A model generated the notes under the pieces. That model saw nothing but the letters and a program-made list of their open reading frames with translations. It had not been told where the DNA came from and searched no databases. 56,987 nucleotides of DNA, taken from positions 1 through 56,987 of the forward strand of contig JAFKMU010000064.1 of assembly GCA_017305195.1 (NCBI GenBank), written 5' to 3'. Positions 26,201 to 33,057 of this stretch are shown here, piece by piece; within the stretch, counting starts at the first letter, position 1; each line of letters begins with the position of its first letter. Origin of the DNA: Verrucomicrobiota bacterium (GTDB lineage Bacteria > Verrucomicrobiota > Verrucomicrobiia > Chthoniobacterales > Terrimicrobiaceae). The position numbers and the translations under genes were made by a program.

Positions 26201-27281
26201 GGAATGCCACATCGTCAACCAACTGCCCAGGGTCCGGTGACGGCGATCCGGTACGGGGCGACCACATGTCGAACGAGCGTCTCGTCGCATCCGCGAGCGG
26301 CTTCATATCCAACGCCTCATAACATCGCGCCTCCCAAAGCATCGCGTCGCGGAATCCACCGTTGCAAAGACGAGCTCTCCCAAACTCCGCGGTCGCCTCC
26401 GCGTACTTGCCGACCTCGAAGAGTTTCAGCCCGCGGTAAAACGGCTCAAGGGCCTCGGTTTCCACCGCAGGCACGTAATCCGTTTCCTCCCCCTTCTTCT
26501 GATGAGCGCCCAGCAAAGGCCGTATCCACCGCAGCACCTCCGCAACCTTTTCCCCCTCTCCCAGCACGGCATTCCTCGCATCCACAAGCCGGGAGGAACG
26601 CACGTCGATCACCTCGATGCGGCCCGCTCCCTCCGTCGCCCGGACCTGTACGAGATAGTCTGCGCCGCGGTACTCTCCCTCAGCCGCCCCGGCCCTCATT
26701 CCCCCGATCGCGTCCTGGTTCTCGATCACCACCTGGGGAGTCACCGCCCGGTCGAGCACCATCACGCCGCTGTCCAGCAACGCTGCCCGCAACCGCGCGG
26801 CGAATAAAAAAACATCCTCACCGCCCTTGCCCACCTCCAGTACCGCCACGCGAGCGGAGGCCTCCGGCTGTGCGGAGCGTCTTTCCAGCAGGTCCATCGC
26901 CTCGCGCGCCAGCTCCTTCGCGTTATCAGGTAATACCAGCGAAACCATCCGCGACCCCAGCACGTCGCCGCCGGGGCAGTTGACAATCTCGACCGTGTAA
27001 AGACGCTCTCCAGCCTGGTGAAAGCGCAGGAAGAAATCGACCGGCTCGGGAAGATGCTCCACGCTGCCGCCGCCCTGATTCAGCGACTGGCGGGTCCTTT
27101 CTCCCATCAGGCGGGCCAGCGTGTCCCGCTCGACCACCGCGACACGGCCACCCTTGCTCAACTCGGCGACCAGCACCGCCTGGGCCTCCGGCGTATCCGC
27201 CACGACCGCGACTCGCGGCACGGCTGCCAAGGCTGTGGCCAGCATGCCGCATGATGCGGCCAGGACGTACCAGAACTTCAC
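23271..27281 (-). CDS. Large secreted composite protein: CsgG-like N-terminus, repeat-rich middle, alpha/beta-hydrolase-like C-terminus
   Basis: The 1336-residue product has a signal peptide (~1-20), then V-P-R-V-A-V-V-A-D-T and V-A-V-V-E-R-D-T-L-A-R-L-M-G-E, resembling the start of CsgG/LpoB-type assembly proteins. Around 285-330 a TPR-like stretch occurs (F-Y-R-G-L-K-L-F-E-V-G-K-Y-A-E-A). A long helical middle region follows, with another TPR-like block near 990-1070. The last ~220 residues look like a dienelactone-hydrolase or feruloyl-esterase fold: F-Y-S-Y-S-S-G-S-G-F-A as nucleophile elbow and G-T-A-H-L-P with a candidate catalytic His. It lies 30 bp after the CsgG-like gene of the ECF operon. 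Its function is unknown; the fusion is unusual. Confidence 0.75.
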   Translation of the reverse strand: MKFWYVLAASCGMLATALAAVPRVAVVADTPEAQAVLVAELSKGGRVAVVERDTLARLMGERTRQSLNQGGGSVEHLPEPVDFFLRFHQAGERLYTVEIVNCPGGDVLGSRMVSLVLPDNAKELAREAMDLLERRSAQPEASARVAVLEVGKGGEDVFLFAARLRAALLDSGVMVLDRAVTPQVVIENQDAIGGMRAGAAEGEYRGADYLVQVRATEGAGRIEVIDVRSSRLVDARNAVLGEGEKVAEVLRWIRPLLGAHQKKGEETDYVPAVETEALEPFYRGLKLFEVGKYAEATAEFGRARLCNGGFRDAMLWEARCYEALDMKPLADATRRSFDMWSPRTGSPSPDPGQLVDDVAFLGVAGVSENLSASVAAAAASALVAGERPVRLPENLGALRREFDWIAGASNGDGESWQSAGSQFCRIALSGSLRVEEGRAVVSWNVRDTITGQIVSSEDQLLEADPALWRDQMGKTLPALLSRTAAEITRLPAPPAPETESPVQLRDNLRKARGLEANVALLKLVRANPADPTVLERGFEKGQSKRDGLDAFLNFALRDWVIARLPTGSFERRRAELARILAFHPTQPTGRYITGTDIDYLASLLKLAGENPFDPPGLAARYLVLFDQQDETPLPLLIQRCEELIRDLDAADRKVFFDADWLMRMTDCLRQFAVVASGDGSAPLPAVRFEDYPRWVKVNEKWGDALDLVKESFWVTNEGLLLPLTPEERIIEARAALAVNGRPSEQRRLLTNWLKEYPHSMIMTAYAIECLSQIGGRLGWPIAHPLDWPAERAAYLELVDYAIDNLEWALARCDNRASLNTIEEMTWRLFMGLNMRGYLGVVDDAHYLRLRDRMAESVRAARERLGGPPWPGKERNLIAWQSLTPEMARDLRSLRLASIGIGVYDPDAVRQDILQNARATLVGEKFDPHPWWQVLRESAANVSLSAPDLAACYSRLTPNVIQLYEKSPLNAKDAGFLLEHGMALFYGNRLAEAEEVFRLILRGVDASGKAKMMQAIQANAAYRLVQVLRLSHRKAEAIEMAHEALALCGGTSWGRIDRVVDDHMAADVETRYLTGGLAGDILRQLREMRLDPAAVRLPDRVAMVTVPTPNADNPELAVYYRVPPLAGRGSAPLRVLVLVPVAGSDVRELLKPQSVWAQFADRMGWVLVTPQFCNTNYPSRADNIFAYYVHASAWSGKALLDALEKIGDRVPIEGRRLLFYSYSSGSGFASSFARWRPELTSAVAVTGTTVLAWPMYRPGLKPYPALKGVRFWVAVTEGDDLSANFYDRRATAEAFVTLLRGAGVETDWKVFPGTAHLPTREMEEDAQAFLARQAGRW

Positions 27282-27311
27282 CGGGGTGGAAACAAACGTG
27301 CGCGCGACGAG

Positions 27312-28241
27312 CTACTGGATGGCGGCGATCTTGGGAATCAGCCGCACGATGATATCCCACCCGGCATTCTGGAGCGCTTCCTTGGCGGCGACGTTCTCGC
27401 CGAGATCGACGGCGACTCCGCGCTGGCGGTCGACAGCGATCAGGTCGCCGCTTTTGGCATTCACCACCTTGACTTCCACGCGGGCGAGGCCGGAGACGAG
27501 GTTGCCCTTGCGCATGCCCATCTCGCTGAAAGCCTCCCCGGTGATCTGCACATCCGGGCGTTTCGCCGTCTCCGCGGAATCCAGCACGGTGAAGCCCACC
27601 TCCTGAAGCACCAGCTTCATCTCTGTCTGCGCCGCCGGGTCCACGATCGGCCGCCCGATGTGCTGCTCCGGGATGCTCACGCTCACGACCGGGAGATGTT
27701 TGCCCTCCAGGGATTTCTTGAGCTCCGCCACCACCGCCGAGCGGTCGACCTTCGGCGCGACCAGGGTGTCGGACCTCGCTGCGATCACCTTCTGCACCTT
27801 TTCGGCAAGGTCGTCGACGCCCTTGTCCAGGGCCTTGATGTCGGGAAATGTCGTCGTCTCTCCATAGACCCGGCTCGTTTCGACGCCGATGATCTTGGCC
27901 ACGAGAAAGACCTTGTCCCCCGCATCGAAGACACGCCCGGTCACGATGACCTTGGCCCCGACCAGTTGCCCGACCTTCGCCGCCGTGTCCGGCGTCACCG
28001 TGCCCGCCAGCCCGATCTCCTGCTCTCCCAGAGCCTTCTCAATATCCTGCCGCTCGACGAGGAGGATATCCGGCGACGCGGAGAGTTTCGCGGAAAGCAG
28101 CAAGGCCGCCTCCGCCCCTTTGCGTTCGAGTTTGTCTCCCGCCTGGAAATCGAGCACGGCGACCGTGAGCGGGGCTTTCTCCTGCGCCGGGCAAAGCGCG
28201 GGGACAAGGCAAGCGAGGAGCAGTATGAGGATGTTTTTCAT
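27312..28241 (-). CDS. CsgG/HfaB-like secreted protein
   Basis: The 309-residue protein has a signal peptide (M-K-N-I-L-I-L-L-L-A-C-L-V-P-A-L-C-P-A-Q), possibly with a Cys too far from consensus for a lipobox. It continues T-V-A-V-L-D-F-Q-A-G-D and L-L-V-E-R-Q-D-I-E-K-A-L-G-E-Q, then L-V-G-A-K-V-I-V-T-G-R-V-F. This follows the CsgG alpha/beta domain: an N-terminal V-A-V-x-D-F strand, then E-R and G-A-D/K-x-x-x-x-G. A second, DUF-like domain fills residues ~170-300. The start overlaps the upstream gene's stop (ATGA). CsgG relatives form or help outer-membrane secretion channels; whether this one does is inference. Confidence 0.78.
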   Translation of the reverse strand: MKNILILLLACLVPALCPAQEKAPLTVAVLDFQAGDKLERKGAEAALLLSAKLSASPDILLVERQDIEKALGEQEIGLAGTVTPDTAAKVGQLVGAKVIVTGRVFDAGDKVFLVAKIIGVETSRVYGETTTFPDIKALDKGVDDLAEKVQKVIAARSDTLVAPKVDRSAVVAELKKSLEGKHLPVVSVSIPEQHIGRPIVDPAAQTEMKLVLQEVGFTVLDSAETAKRPDVQITGEAFSEMGMRKGNLVSGLARVEVKVVNAKSGDLIAVDRQRGVAVDLGENVAAKEALQNAGWDIIVRLIPKIAAIQ

Positions 28242-29065
28242 GGAACTATCGGGGTTGCGTTGGAGTGAATGACGTCGATGAGGAGTTTTTCAAAATAGGT
28301 CGCGGCGGCCGGGTCGTCCTTCAGGTTCAGGAATCCGGGCTGGCAGATTTTCGTGACATCCGCTCCGGCCGTTACCGTGCGATAGACGCCGGGCCAGGGA
28401 AACGCCCCATCGCACACGACGATCCAGCGACCGCGTAGATCCCGCGCATCATTACTCTCCCGGGCCGGGATATCGCCGAGGAAAACGACTCCTGTGGCAT
28501 CGCGCTCCGGCACGCCGGGCCCGCCATCCTCAAAATCCACCTTTAGCGCCCGCAGGTAGTCGCGCAGGGACTCGGACTTTCCAAAGACCACCAGACGCAT
28601 GCCCGCCGCTTCCAGGACCGAGGATACCAGCCTGCCGCGCTCGGCGGGCTCGACCTTTGGCCACACGGCGATGTCCGCCCGGAACGACGAGGCTGGCTCG
28701 CTCGCCGTTCCCGGAAAAACGCTCGCCTCGTAGACGAACTGTGCTGGCCGCTCCACTGCGGGAATCGGGATTTCCAGGACCTGCTCACGCCGCGCGGAAT
28801 CCGTCAATACACCGCCCCCCAGATCGACGCTCTGACCGACCTTTGCCGCCAGGCCGCCGGCGACCTGAAAAAGCGTTCCCGTGAGGCGAAAGCTCGCGCC
28901 AGGCGCGCCCTCGACCGACACCGGCAGGGACAGCGTGTCTCCCCCCCAGGCGGAATAGGCTGCTCCCCGACCGGATGCCCGCTCACCAGGCCGCACCTCC
29001 AGGGAACCGGAGTGCGCCACCCCGGCGAAGGCGAGTGCGATTGCCGCCGCCATCATCGGTTTCAT
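28238..29065 (-). CDS. Secreted protein of unknown function in the second ECF operon
   Basis: The 275-residue product begins M-K-P-M-M-A-A-A-I-A-L-A-F-A-G-V-A-H-S-G, a signal peptide, followed by a beta-rich domain (residues ~22-145) and a mixed alpha/beta domain with V-V-F-G-K-S-E-S-L-R-D-Y-L and R-W-I-V-V-C-D-G. The beta part resembles the N-terminal domain of periplasmic carbohydrate- or partner-binding proteins only loosely; I do not recognise a family. ATGA overlaps link it both to the putative anti-sigma gene upstream and to the CsgG-like gene downstream. Confidence 0.7.
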   Translation of the reverse strand: MKPMMAAAIALAFAGVAHSGSLEVRPGERASGRGAAYSAWGGDTLSLPVSVEGAPGASFRLTGTLFQVAGGLAAKVGQSVDLGGGVLTDSARREQVLEIPIPAVERPAQFVYEASVFPGTASEPASSFRADIAVWPKVEPAERGRLVSSVLEAAGMRLVVFGKSESLRDYLRALKVDFEDGGPGVPERDATGVVFLGDIPARESNDARDLRGRWIVVCDGAFPWPGVYRTVTAGADVTKICQPGFLNLKDDPAAATYFEKLLIDVIHSNATPIVP

Positions 29066-29631
29066 AATGCGCACGCGCGAATCTGATACCCCTCCCATCG
29101 GGCCTGCCTGTCGGGCGTCCAGAGAAAATCGGAACCCGCCACGATCACATGCCCGTCAGCCGTGATCAGCCCTTCCACGCTCACCCGCGCACCATCGATG
29201 CTCAGGGTCACATCGCGTCCGCTGTAGCTCAGGACGCGCACCGTGCGCCCCTTCTTGGAGAATTCAATGAGCAGCGGCTGATCCTGATTTTCGCTCCCGG
29301 CCGAGGCAAGGTCGACCTCGGTCCCCGCCGGGGATTCGATCACCGCATTGAGGCTTTCCGGAAAGACCCGGCCCATCTCCTGAAGCACCCGCCTTTGCAC
29401 GGCGAAGTCTTCCGACCGATCAGAGGGCAGCAGCCACACCATCACCAGGAAGACCGCAAGGGAAAGCCCCACCGCCTGCAGGATCATCCCGGCCGGAGAG
29501 GCCTTGTCCGAAACCTCCTTGGGACGGGTCCGAAAAGCCAGGACAGCCCGGTGCAGGGCTCGTTCCCGGGCACCCTCCGAGGGAGGCGGCGTCGGCAGAT
29601 CGCGCAGTTGGTTGAGGTCGTTCCGTTTCAT
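29062..29631 (-). CDS. Putative anti-sigma factor, single-TM protein (operon 2)
   Basis: The 189-residue product starts M-K-R-N-D-L-N-Q-L-R-D-L-P-T-P, has a cytoplasmic N-terminal ~47 residues, one TM helix around 49-69 (L-Q-A-V-G-L-S-L-A-V-F-L-V-M-V-W-L-L) and a C-terminal beta-rich extracytoplasmic domain. The layout matches that of operon 1 (sigma, one-TM protein, further envelope proteins). The start overlaps the sigma gene's stop, and its own stop overlaps the next start. No zinc anti-sigma motif is visible, so the assignment is from context and topology. Confidence 0.65.
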   Translation of the reverse strand: MKRNDLNQLRDLPTPPPSEGARERALHRAVLAFRTRPKEVSDKASPAGMILQAVGLSLAVFLVMVWLLPSDRSEDFAVQRRVLQEMGRVFPESLNAVIESPAGTEVDLASAGSENQDQPLLIEFSKKGRTVRVLSYSGRDVTLSIDGARVSVEGLITADGHVIVAGSDFLWTPDRQARWEGYQIRACAL

Positions 29632-30164
29632 TTGAGCACCCCCGAGCTGTGCGCGCGTCGACGCAGGAGGCCTTTGGCGCGAAACAATCTCCACGACACC
29701 GTGGTCTCGGCGCATCCGAGCACCCTGGCCGCCTCCCGGTGATTCAGCCCCTCGATATAAACCAGCGTCACCGCATCCCGCAGATCCGTCGGCAAGGAGC
29801 CCAGCACCTCGGCGACAGCTTCACGCTGATCCGTCTCGCCCACGGTGACAGCGCTCTCCCGGATGAAGGCTTCCCGAGTCTTCTCCTCACGGAGAGCGGA
29901 ACGTCGTTTGTCGCGCAAGGTGTTCATCGCTATCGAATAAAGCCAGTTCTTGAAGGACGACCTCCCGCCGAACTGCCCAAGGGAACGGGCGGCCTTGATG
30001 AAGGTCTCCTGCGCGACATCCTCCGCATCGGCGGTATCCCGCGACAGCCGGCAGACCAGCCCATGCACGGCGTCGTAATAACGGTGAAACAAAGCCACGA
30101 AAGACTGCTCGCAGCCTGCGGCGGCTCTTTCGCAAAGTGTGGAATCGTCATCATCTCCAGACAT
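29628..30164 (-). CDS. ECF-type RNA polymerase sigma factor (operon 2)
   Basis: The ~178-residue product has region 2 (F-V-A-L-F-H-R-Y-Y-D-A-V-H-G-L, then D-A-E-D-V-A-Q-E-T-F-I-K-A) with the F-K-N-W-L-Y-S-I-A-M-N-T-L-R-D segment, and region 4 (L-P-T-D-L-R-D-A-V-T-L-V-Y-I-E-G-L, N-H-R-E-A-A-R-V-L-G-C-A-E-T-T-V-S-W-R). I prefer ATG 30164 (M-S-G-D-D-D-D); ATG 30203 would add 13 residues and start directly against an inverted repeat. It is followed without gaps by the putative anti-sigma, a secreted protein and the CsgG-like gene, and probably controls all of them. Confidence 0.88.
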   Translation of the reverse strand: MSGDDDDSTLCERAAAGCEQSFVALFHRYYDAVHGLVCRLSRDTADAEDVAQETFIKAARSLGQFGGRSSFKNWLYSIAMNTLRDKRRSALREEKTREAFIRESAVTVGETDQREAVAEVLGSLPTDLRDAVTLVYIEGLNHREAARVLGCAETTVSWRLFRAKGLLRRRAHSSGVLK

Positions 30165-30204
30165 GAGCGGGGTTCTATCGTGGAGACGCGACTCGGGAGG
30201 CATT

Positions 30205-30244
30205 CCTTGGATTTATTTATCTCAGGGAGAAAAATAAGCCAAGG
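30205..30244 (-). terminator. Inverted repeat between hybrid kinase and sigma gene
   Basis: CCTTGGATTTATTT (30205-30218) is nearly complementary to AAATAAGCCAAGG (30232-30244). On the minus strand it follows the kinase stop by 18 bp and precedes the sigma gene. There is no long T-run, so it may be a weak terminator or a regulatory hairpin in the sigma leader. Confidence 0.5.
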
Positions 30245-30262
30245 CTCGCCGCTCAAACCCGG

Positions 30263-31870
30263 TCAATCCCGCTCGCGCTGGGCGTAGCGCGAAACGACGG
30301 CCAGCAGCTCCGGCGGATCGACCGGCTTGGACAGGAAAATGTCAAACCCGGCCAGCATGGCCTTGCGCCGATCCTCCGACCGGCTGAACGCGGTTAGCGC
30401 GATGGCGGGAATGGTCTCCGCCGCCCGGTTGCCCGACTCGCGAATGGCGCGGACAAACTCGTAGCCATCCATCTCCGGCATCGCGATATCGCTGATAAGG
30501 ACGTGGTACCGCGAGGAATCCAGCATCGACAGCGCAGTCGGTCCCGACTCGACAGTCGTCACCTCGGCGCCGTACTGCGAGAGGATGCGGCTCACGATCT
30601 CCGAGGCATCGGGATCATCGTCCACCACGAGCACATTCTTGCCCTTCAGGGTCGGGCCCTCCCAGGACATCCCGTCGGGAAAGTCGGTCGGCCGATGCAG
30701 CTCCCCTCGGGCCGCCCGGATGCGGGACAACGCGGGAGGCAGAGGGAGCATCACCCGGAAGGTCGCTCCCCGGCCCTCTCCCTCGCTCTCCGCGGCGACC
30801 ACTCCGCCATGCAGCTCGACGAGGTTTTTGACGATAGCCAGCCCGAGCCCCAGCCCTCCATATTTGCGGGTCGTTGAGCTGTCCTCCTGAGTAAAGCGCT
30901 CGAAGACCCGGGGCAAAAACTCCGGTTTGATTCCCATCCCCGTATCCCGCACCGAGATGCGGGCATAGTCTTCGTATTGGTCGAGCAGGATGTCGACTGA
31001 GCCGTCCTTGGGCGTGAACTTGATGGCATTCGTCAGCAGGTTCCAAATCACCTGCTGGAGCCGGGTTGGGTCGCCCCGGATCTCCGCCGCCGCCGGATCA
31101 ATGGCCTTCGTGATCGTGATCTGCTTGAGATCGGCAGAGGGGGAGACGGACTCGACCGCAGCCGATATCACCGACGAAAGATCGAGGATTTGCAAATCGA
31201 GCTTCACCCGCCCCATGAGGATGCGGTTCATGTCCAGCATGTCCTCGACGAGCTGGGTCAGCGTGCGGGCGTTGCGATAAATGACATCCACCGCGCGCGT
31301 GACGGATTCCGCATCGTTGGCGCTGCCGCGCAGGATCTGCGACCAGCCGAGGATGGCCGTGAGCGGCGTGCGGAGTTCATGCGAAAGCGTGGTGATAAAG
31401 TCGTTCTTGATCTGGTTCGCGCGCTCGGCCTCGGTGCGCAGGTGCTTCTCCCGCTCGAGTTGTTCCTCGCGCTCGCGCTCGTGCAGTTTGCGCTCCGAGA
31501 TATTGCGCAGGATGGTCGAGGCTCCGGCGATGCGACCGGAACCATCGCGGATCGGGGAAATCGTCACCGATACCTCGAGGAGCTGGCCGTCCCTGGTCCT
31601 GCGGATCGTCTCAAAATGGCTGACCTGCTCGCCCTGGCAGATTTTCGCAATGATCTCCTCCTCCTCTCCGAGGCGATCGGGAGGGATGATTTTCTTGATG
31701 GAATCCCCCACCATCTCCTCTGCGGTGAAACCCAGGATGCGTTCCGCCGCCGGGTTCCAGCTCGTCACGATGCTTTGCAAATTCTTCCCGATGATCGCGT
31801 CGTCGGAGGAGTTGACGATTGCGGCCAGATAGGCTGCCTGGATCTGCTGATCACCGTAGTCGGGAGTCAT
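30263..31870 (-). CDS. PAS-containing hybrid histidine kinase with C-terminal receiver
   Basis: The 535-residue soluble protein has a PAS domain (~10-125: A-A-I-V-N-S-S-D-D-A-I-I-G, W-N-P-A-A-E-R-I-L-G), a coiled coil (~126-155), and a kinase with S-H-E-L-R-T-P (His164), N-box N-L-L-T-N-A-I-K-F-T (277-286), D-T-G-M-G-I and G-L-G-L-G-L. A receiver domain begins about 410 (V-L-V-V-D-D-D), with phospho-acceptor Asp461 (I-S-D-I-A-M-P) and conserved Lys515. It has no transmembrane helix, so it senses a cytoplasmic cue. No His-phosphotransfer or output gene is adjacent. Confidence 0.9.
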   Translation of the reverse strand: MTPDYGDQQIQAAYLAAIVNSSDDAIIGKNLQSIVTSWNPAAERILGFTAEEMVGDSIKKIIPPDRLGEEEEIIAKICQGEQVSHFETIRRTRDGQLLEVSVTISPIRDGSGRIAGASTILRNISERKLHEREREEQLEREKHLRTEAERANQIKNDFITTLSHELRTPLTAILGWSQILRGSANDAESVTRAVDVIYRNARTLTQLVEDMLDMNRILMGRVKLDLQILDLSSVISAAVESVSPSADLKQITITKAIDPAAAEIRGDPTRLQQVIWNLLTNAIKFTPKDGSVDILLDQYEDYARISVRDTGMGIKPEFLPRVFERFTQEDSSTTRKYGGLGLGLAIVKNLVELHGGVVAAESEGEGRGATFRVMLPLPPALSRIRAARGELHRPTDFPDGMSWEGPTLKGKNVLVVDDDPDASEIVSRILSQYGAEVTTVESGPTALSMLDSSRYHVLISDIAMPEMDGYEFVRAIRESGNRAAETIPAIALTAFSRSEDRRKAMLAGFDIFLSKPVDPPELLAVVSRYAQRERD

Positions 31871-31983
31871 TATGTTCCTCTCTATCTATGGCGTGTCAGG
31901 AGGGGAAGACAAGCTCGCGCCAGTCCCCGACCCGGCTCTTTGATTTCCCAAAAATCCACCGCGCGGCCCAAAGCTTCCTTCCC

Positions 31984-32718
31984 TCAGGCGGAATACTCGC
32001 CATCTCCGTCGCTCTCCATCATTTCCTTGAACACCTCAAGGTCACGCGCCAGTTGCCGACCGGGAGCCTCGCCGAGCAGACCGGCCACCACAGCGCCGGC
32101 CCGACCCGCCGGAGGATGATACTGCAATGTCACCCGCAAATGTGTGAACGCACCGCCCTTGCGGGATTCAAAACGCACGCTGCCCGCGCTTTCCACATCG
32201 GCTCCTGGCAGGGAACGCCATGCGATCAGCTCGCCCGGGTGTTCGTTGATGATCTCGGCATCCCACTCGACCTTCACGCCCGCGGGTCCCTGAACGACCC
32301 AGCGCGACATCTTGTCGCCCGTCTTCTCCACCTTGACGACATGCGGCATGAATTTCGGCAGGTTCGACAGCGTCTTCCAGTAATAGAAAAGCTCGCTCGG
32401 CGGGCGCTGCACCTCGATCTCTCGCGTGACCTTGATCCCCTTGTTGCCCGGCACGCCGTAGTCGTTCATCCATCGTGTATCGACTCCCAGGGAATCGTAG
32501 AGATGGCAGTGTCCGGAGGCGCCGCGACAGACGAGCAGCCCGCCCGCCAGGGCCAGCAAAGCGCCCGGGAGGGATCGCCGACTCGCCCCGGCCACGACCA
32601 TCGCCGCTCCGCCCACGATGGAGGCAAGCCGCTCCGGCTGGCCCACGTTGACCGGGCACGTTTTGGACTTCGGAAAAAAACCGGAGATTTGCGAGGAGAG
32701 TCGCGTGAGTGCAGTCAT
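31984..32718 (-). CDS. DUF2892-SRPBCC fusion membrane protein
   Basis: The 244-residue protein joins an N-terminal YgaP-like DUF2892 region with two short hydrophobic helices (V-N-V-G-Q-P-E-R-L-A-S-I-V-G-G-A, then G-A-L-L-A-L-A-G-G-L-L-V-C-R-G) to a START/SRPBCC domain (I-E-V-Q-R-P-P-S-E-L-F-Y-Y-W near 106-119; W-R-S-L-P-G-A-D-V-E-S-A-G-S-V-R-F). The second domain is of the cyclase/dehydrase type and usually binds a hydrophobic ligand. The DUF2892 part anchors it to the inner membrane. ATG 32718 matches the start of homology (M-T-A-L-T-R-L). Ligand unknown. Confidence 0.82.
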   Translation of the reverse strand: MTALTRLSSQISGFFPKSKTCPVNVGQPERLASIVGGAAMVVAGASRRSLPGALLALAGGLLVCRGASGHCHLYDSLGVDTRWMNDYGVPGNKGIKVTREIEVQRPPSELFYYWKTLSNLPKFMPHVVKVEKTGDKMSRWVVQGPAGVKVEWDAEIINEHPGELIAWRSLPGADVESAGSVRFESRKGGAFTHLRVTLQYHPPAGRAGAVVAGLLGEAPGRQLARDLEVFKEMMESDGDGEYSA

Positions 32719-33057
32719 GACGGCAAAGATTCCATCCGGGAATCGCGCGTGCCATCGCTCGCGGGTGTGAAAAAACGAGAAATCTCCCGCGCAGGAAAAA
32801 AAAAGAGGTGCACCGTCGTGTCCGCCCCCCCGGACTTTCACCGGCGGGGCTATCATCCCGTGGCTAATGTGCCGGAGCGGAAACGACGGTGCACCTCGTA
32901 CAAAAAGGAGTGCCTTGCAGCAAGGCAGACGGGCCGCTCGACCCGGGAAGGCTGGCAACCTATCACGCTGCCCCTGCCGTGGCAAGGATCTTCTCTGATT
33001 TTCCGCGCAGACGTTTCCGCATTGCGGCAGTCATCCCCCCTTTGCTACACCCTGCGG
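32719..33057. other. Intergenic region containing a structured inverted repeat
   Basis: This 339-bp gap lies between two divergent genes. It holds the 15-bp inverted repeat described below, then a further hairpin TGCCTTG/CAAGGCA (around 32911-32927) and a C/G-rich segment. No Shine-Dalgarno sequence precedes the rmlB ATG; the leader is long or leaderless initiation is used. Confidence 0.5.
32796..32897 (-). terminator. Structured inverted repeat with T9 tail (terminator or structured RNA)
   Basis: GAGGTGCACCGTCGT (32805-32819) is perfectly complementary to ACGACGGTGCACCTC (32883-32897). Inside, GTCCG/CGGAC and CCGGC/GCCGG pairs would form side hairpins, giving a branched structure. On the minus strand the outer stem is followed at once by nine Ts (32804-32796), the form of an intrinsic terminator. 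It lies in the leader of the SRPBCC gene, so it could be an attenuator or the 3' end of a small RNA. I could not match it to a known riboswitch. Confidence 0.6.

Noticed and set aside
23811..26240. 809-codon open frame on the plus strand
   Set aside because: It lies antisense to the composite gene, is full of Arg/Pro/His/Gln with no domain, and is explained by GC-rich codon use.
32905..33000. Possible SAM-type riboswitch upstream of rmlB
   Set aside because: A GGCAACC word and small hairpins resemble pieces of the SAM clan, but the order of conserved blocks and a closing P1 stem could not be found, and rmlB is not a usual target.
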